A DNA stretch of 26,222 bases from assembly GCA_003427395.1 (NCBI GenBank), contig BFEA01000424.1, positions 323,861-350,082 of the forward strand, in the 5' to 3' direction. This DNA is from Chara braunii (taxonomy: Eukaryota; Streptophyta; Charophyceae; Charales; Characeae). Positions 25,387 through 26,222 of the stretch are shown piece by piece (the first letter of the stretch is position 1; every line of letters starts with the position of its first letter). The notes under the pieces are model-generated. The model did no database searches. It had not been told where the DNA came from and saw only the letters and a list, made by a program, of their open reading frames with translations. The position numbers were made by a program, and so were the translations under genes.

Positions 25387-25719
25387 TTTTTTTGATTTCG
25401 CTTTTTTTTTTATAAATAAAAAATAAAAAATAAATATTATCATTAAAAAAAAATATATATTTTTCTTTCCATTTTCTTCTGATTGCTGGTGGGATAAACA
25501 TAATGCACATGATTTTTTTGTTATTTTTTACAGACAAACCCAAATATAAAAGGAAAAAATAATAATAATGAAAAAATAAACAAAGTCATTTTCTCTTCTT
25601 TTTCGTTCTTTTTTTGCATTTTTGACGGACACACATACTGATTGATTGATTGATTGATTGTGATTGGCTGGTTGATTGATTGATTGATTAAAAAAAATAA
25701 AAATCGAACGCGCATGTTT
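25387..25719. repeat. AT-rich low-complexity region with (TGAT)n
   Basis: Homopolymer-rich A/T sequence; (TGAT)n with interruptions at 25638-25688. No gene. Confidence 0.8.
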
Positions 25720-25753
25720 ATGTGTGTGTGTGTTTGTGTGTGTGTCTATTTGT

Positions 25754-25835
<82 letters not shown>

Positions 25836-25967
25836 GTCTCCAGACTCGCGGCTGGCCTCATGATACTTCTATCGATAGGATGAGCAAAATCGAATGAAGC
25901 TACCACCAGAACATGGAAATATACACTTCCACACTTGTTTTCGGCCACGCCGCGCGTGTGTGTGTGC

Positions 25968-26036
<69 letters not shown>

Positions 26037-26174
26037 CGAGAGAGAGAGAACTTGTAAGTCTTCAACTTCGCGGCTGACCTCATGGTACTTCAATCCATAG
26101 GATGAGCAAAATCGAATTAATCTACCGCTAGAACATGAAAATATACAATGCCACATGTCTTTTTGCCGCGCCAC

Positions 26175-26210
<36 letters not shown>
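25720..26210. repeat. (GT)n(GA)n minisatellite, unit about 220 bp, three copies
   Basis: Each unit has a (GT)n block, then a (GA)n block, then about 110-120 bp of unique sequence with CGCGGCTG (25847 and 26069, 222 bp apart), AGGATGAGCAAAATCGAAT and a ...GCCGCGCCACGCGTGTG-type end. Units 1 and 2 are complete; unit 3 stops in the (GT)n block at 26176-26209. His/Thr-rich frames are artefacts. Confidence 0.88.
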
Positions 26211-26212
<2 letters not shown>

Positions 26213-26222
26213 CGGCGGGGTT

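Noticed and set aside
25718-26174. His/Thr- and Ser/Leu-rich frames at the right end
   Set aside because: Products of (GT)n(GA)n repeats with no start context or domain.

Overview
The window is a repeat-rich nuclear segment of a green-lineage eukaryote. I see no rRNA, complete tRNA, CRISPR array or operon-like layout. Instead there are LTR retrotransposons primed by initiator-Met tRNA, a LINE tail of the zf-RVT type, foldback elements and long microsatellites. The Ty3/gypsy polyprotein resembles, from memory, those predicted in the charophyte alga Chara braunii. That species call is a recollection and cannot be proved from the sequence here.

Layout. 1-1183 is non-coding and holds a 201/281-bp tandem repeat. 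1432-15073 is one full-length Ty3/gypsy retrotransposon of about 13.6 kb: long LTRs (1432-4205 and 12428-15073), an iMet primer binding site (4206-4217), gag (4359-5923), protease (5931-6428), reverse transcriptase and RNase H in the same frame (6918-8522), integrase (8491-9978), and an extra sense-strand accessory coding region (10143-11599) between integrase and the 3' LTR. Every classical gene is broken by stops, small deletions or frame changes. The element sits inside a minus-strand reading frame: the two flanks (15207-15074 and 1431-1184) join in frame into a 125-codon ORF of unknown function once one copy of the 4-bp target duplication is removed.

15208-23160 is a mosaic: a SINE-like dispersed family carrying a tRNA B-box, a 77-bp tandem duplication, a roughly 175-bp near-complete foldback (16719-16892), a T30...A23 GC-capped hairpin, a 5'-truncated LINE 3' end (17683-19088), an element with 42-bp terminal inverted repeats (19089-19729), a 4 x 26-bp minisatellite and (CT)n arrays. 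23160-24997 is the remnant of a second Ty3/gypsy element on the minus strand (primer site, protease, start of RT). The right end is AT-rich and closes in a (GT)n(GA)n array with a unit near 220 bp.

Assembly warnings. 2728-2762 is a Nextera mate-pair junction adapter flanked by an exact-length 180-bp duplication, so that part of the 5' LTR is artefactual. 13593-13722 is a 130-N gap in the 3' LTR where the 5' LTR has only about 5 bases. Single ambiguous bases cluster at 19213-19492.

The most interesting biology is the accessory coding region downstream of integrase, the in-frame interruption of the host ORF, and the LTR-encoded reading frame. I found no convincing intact host gene.
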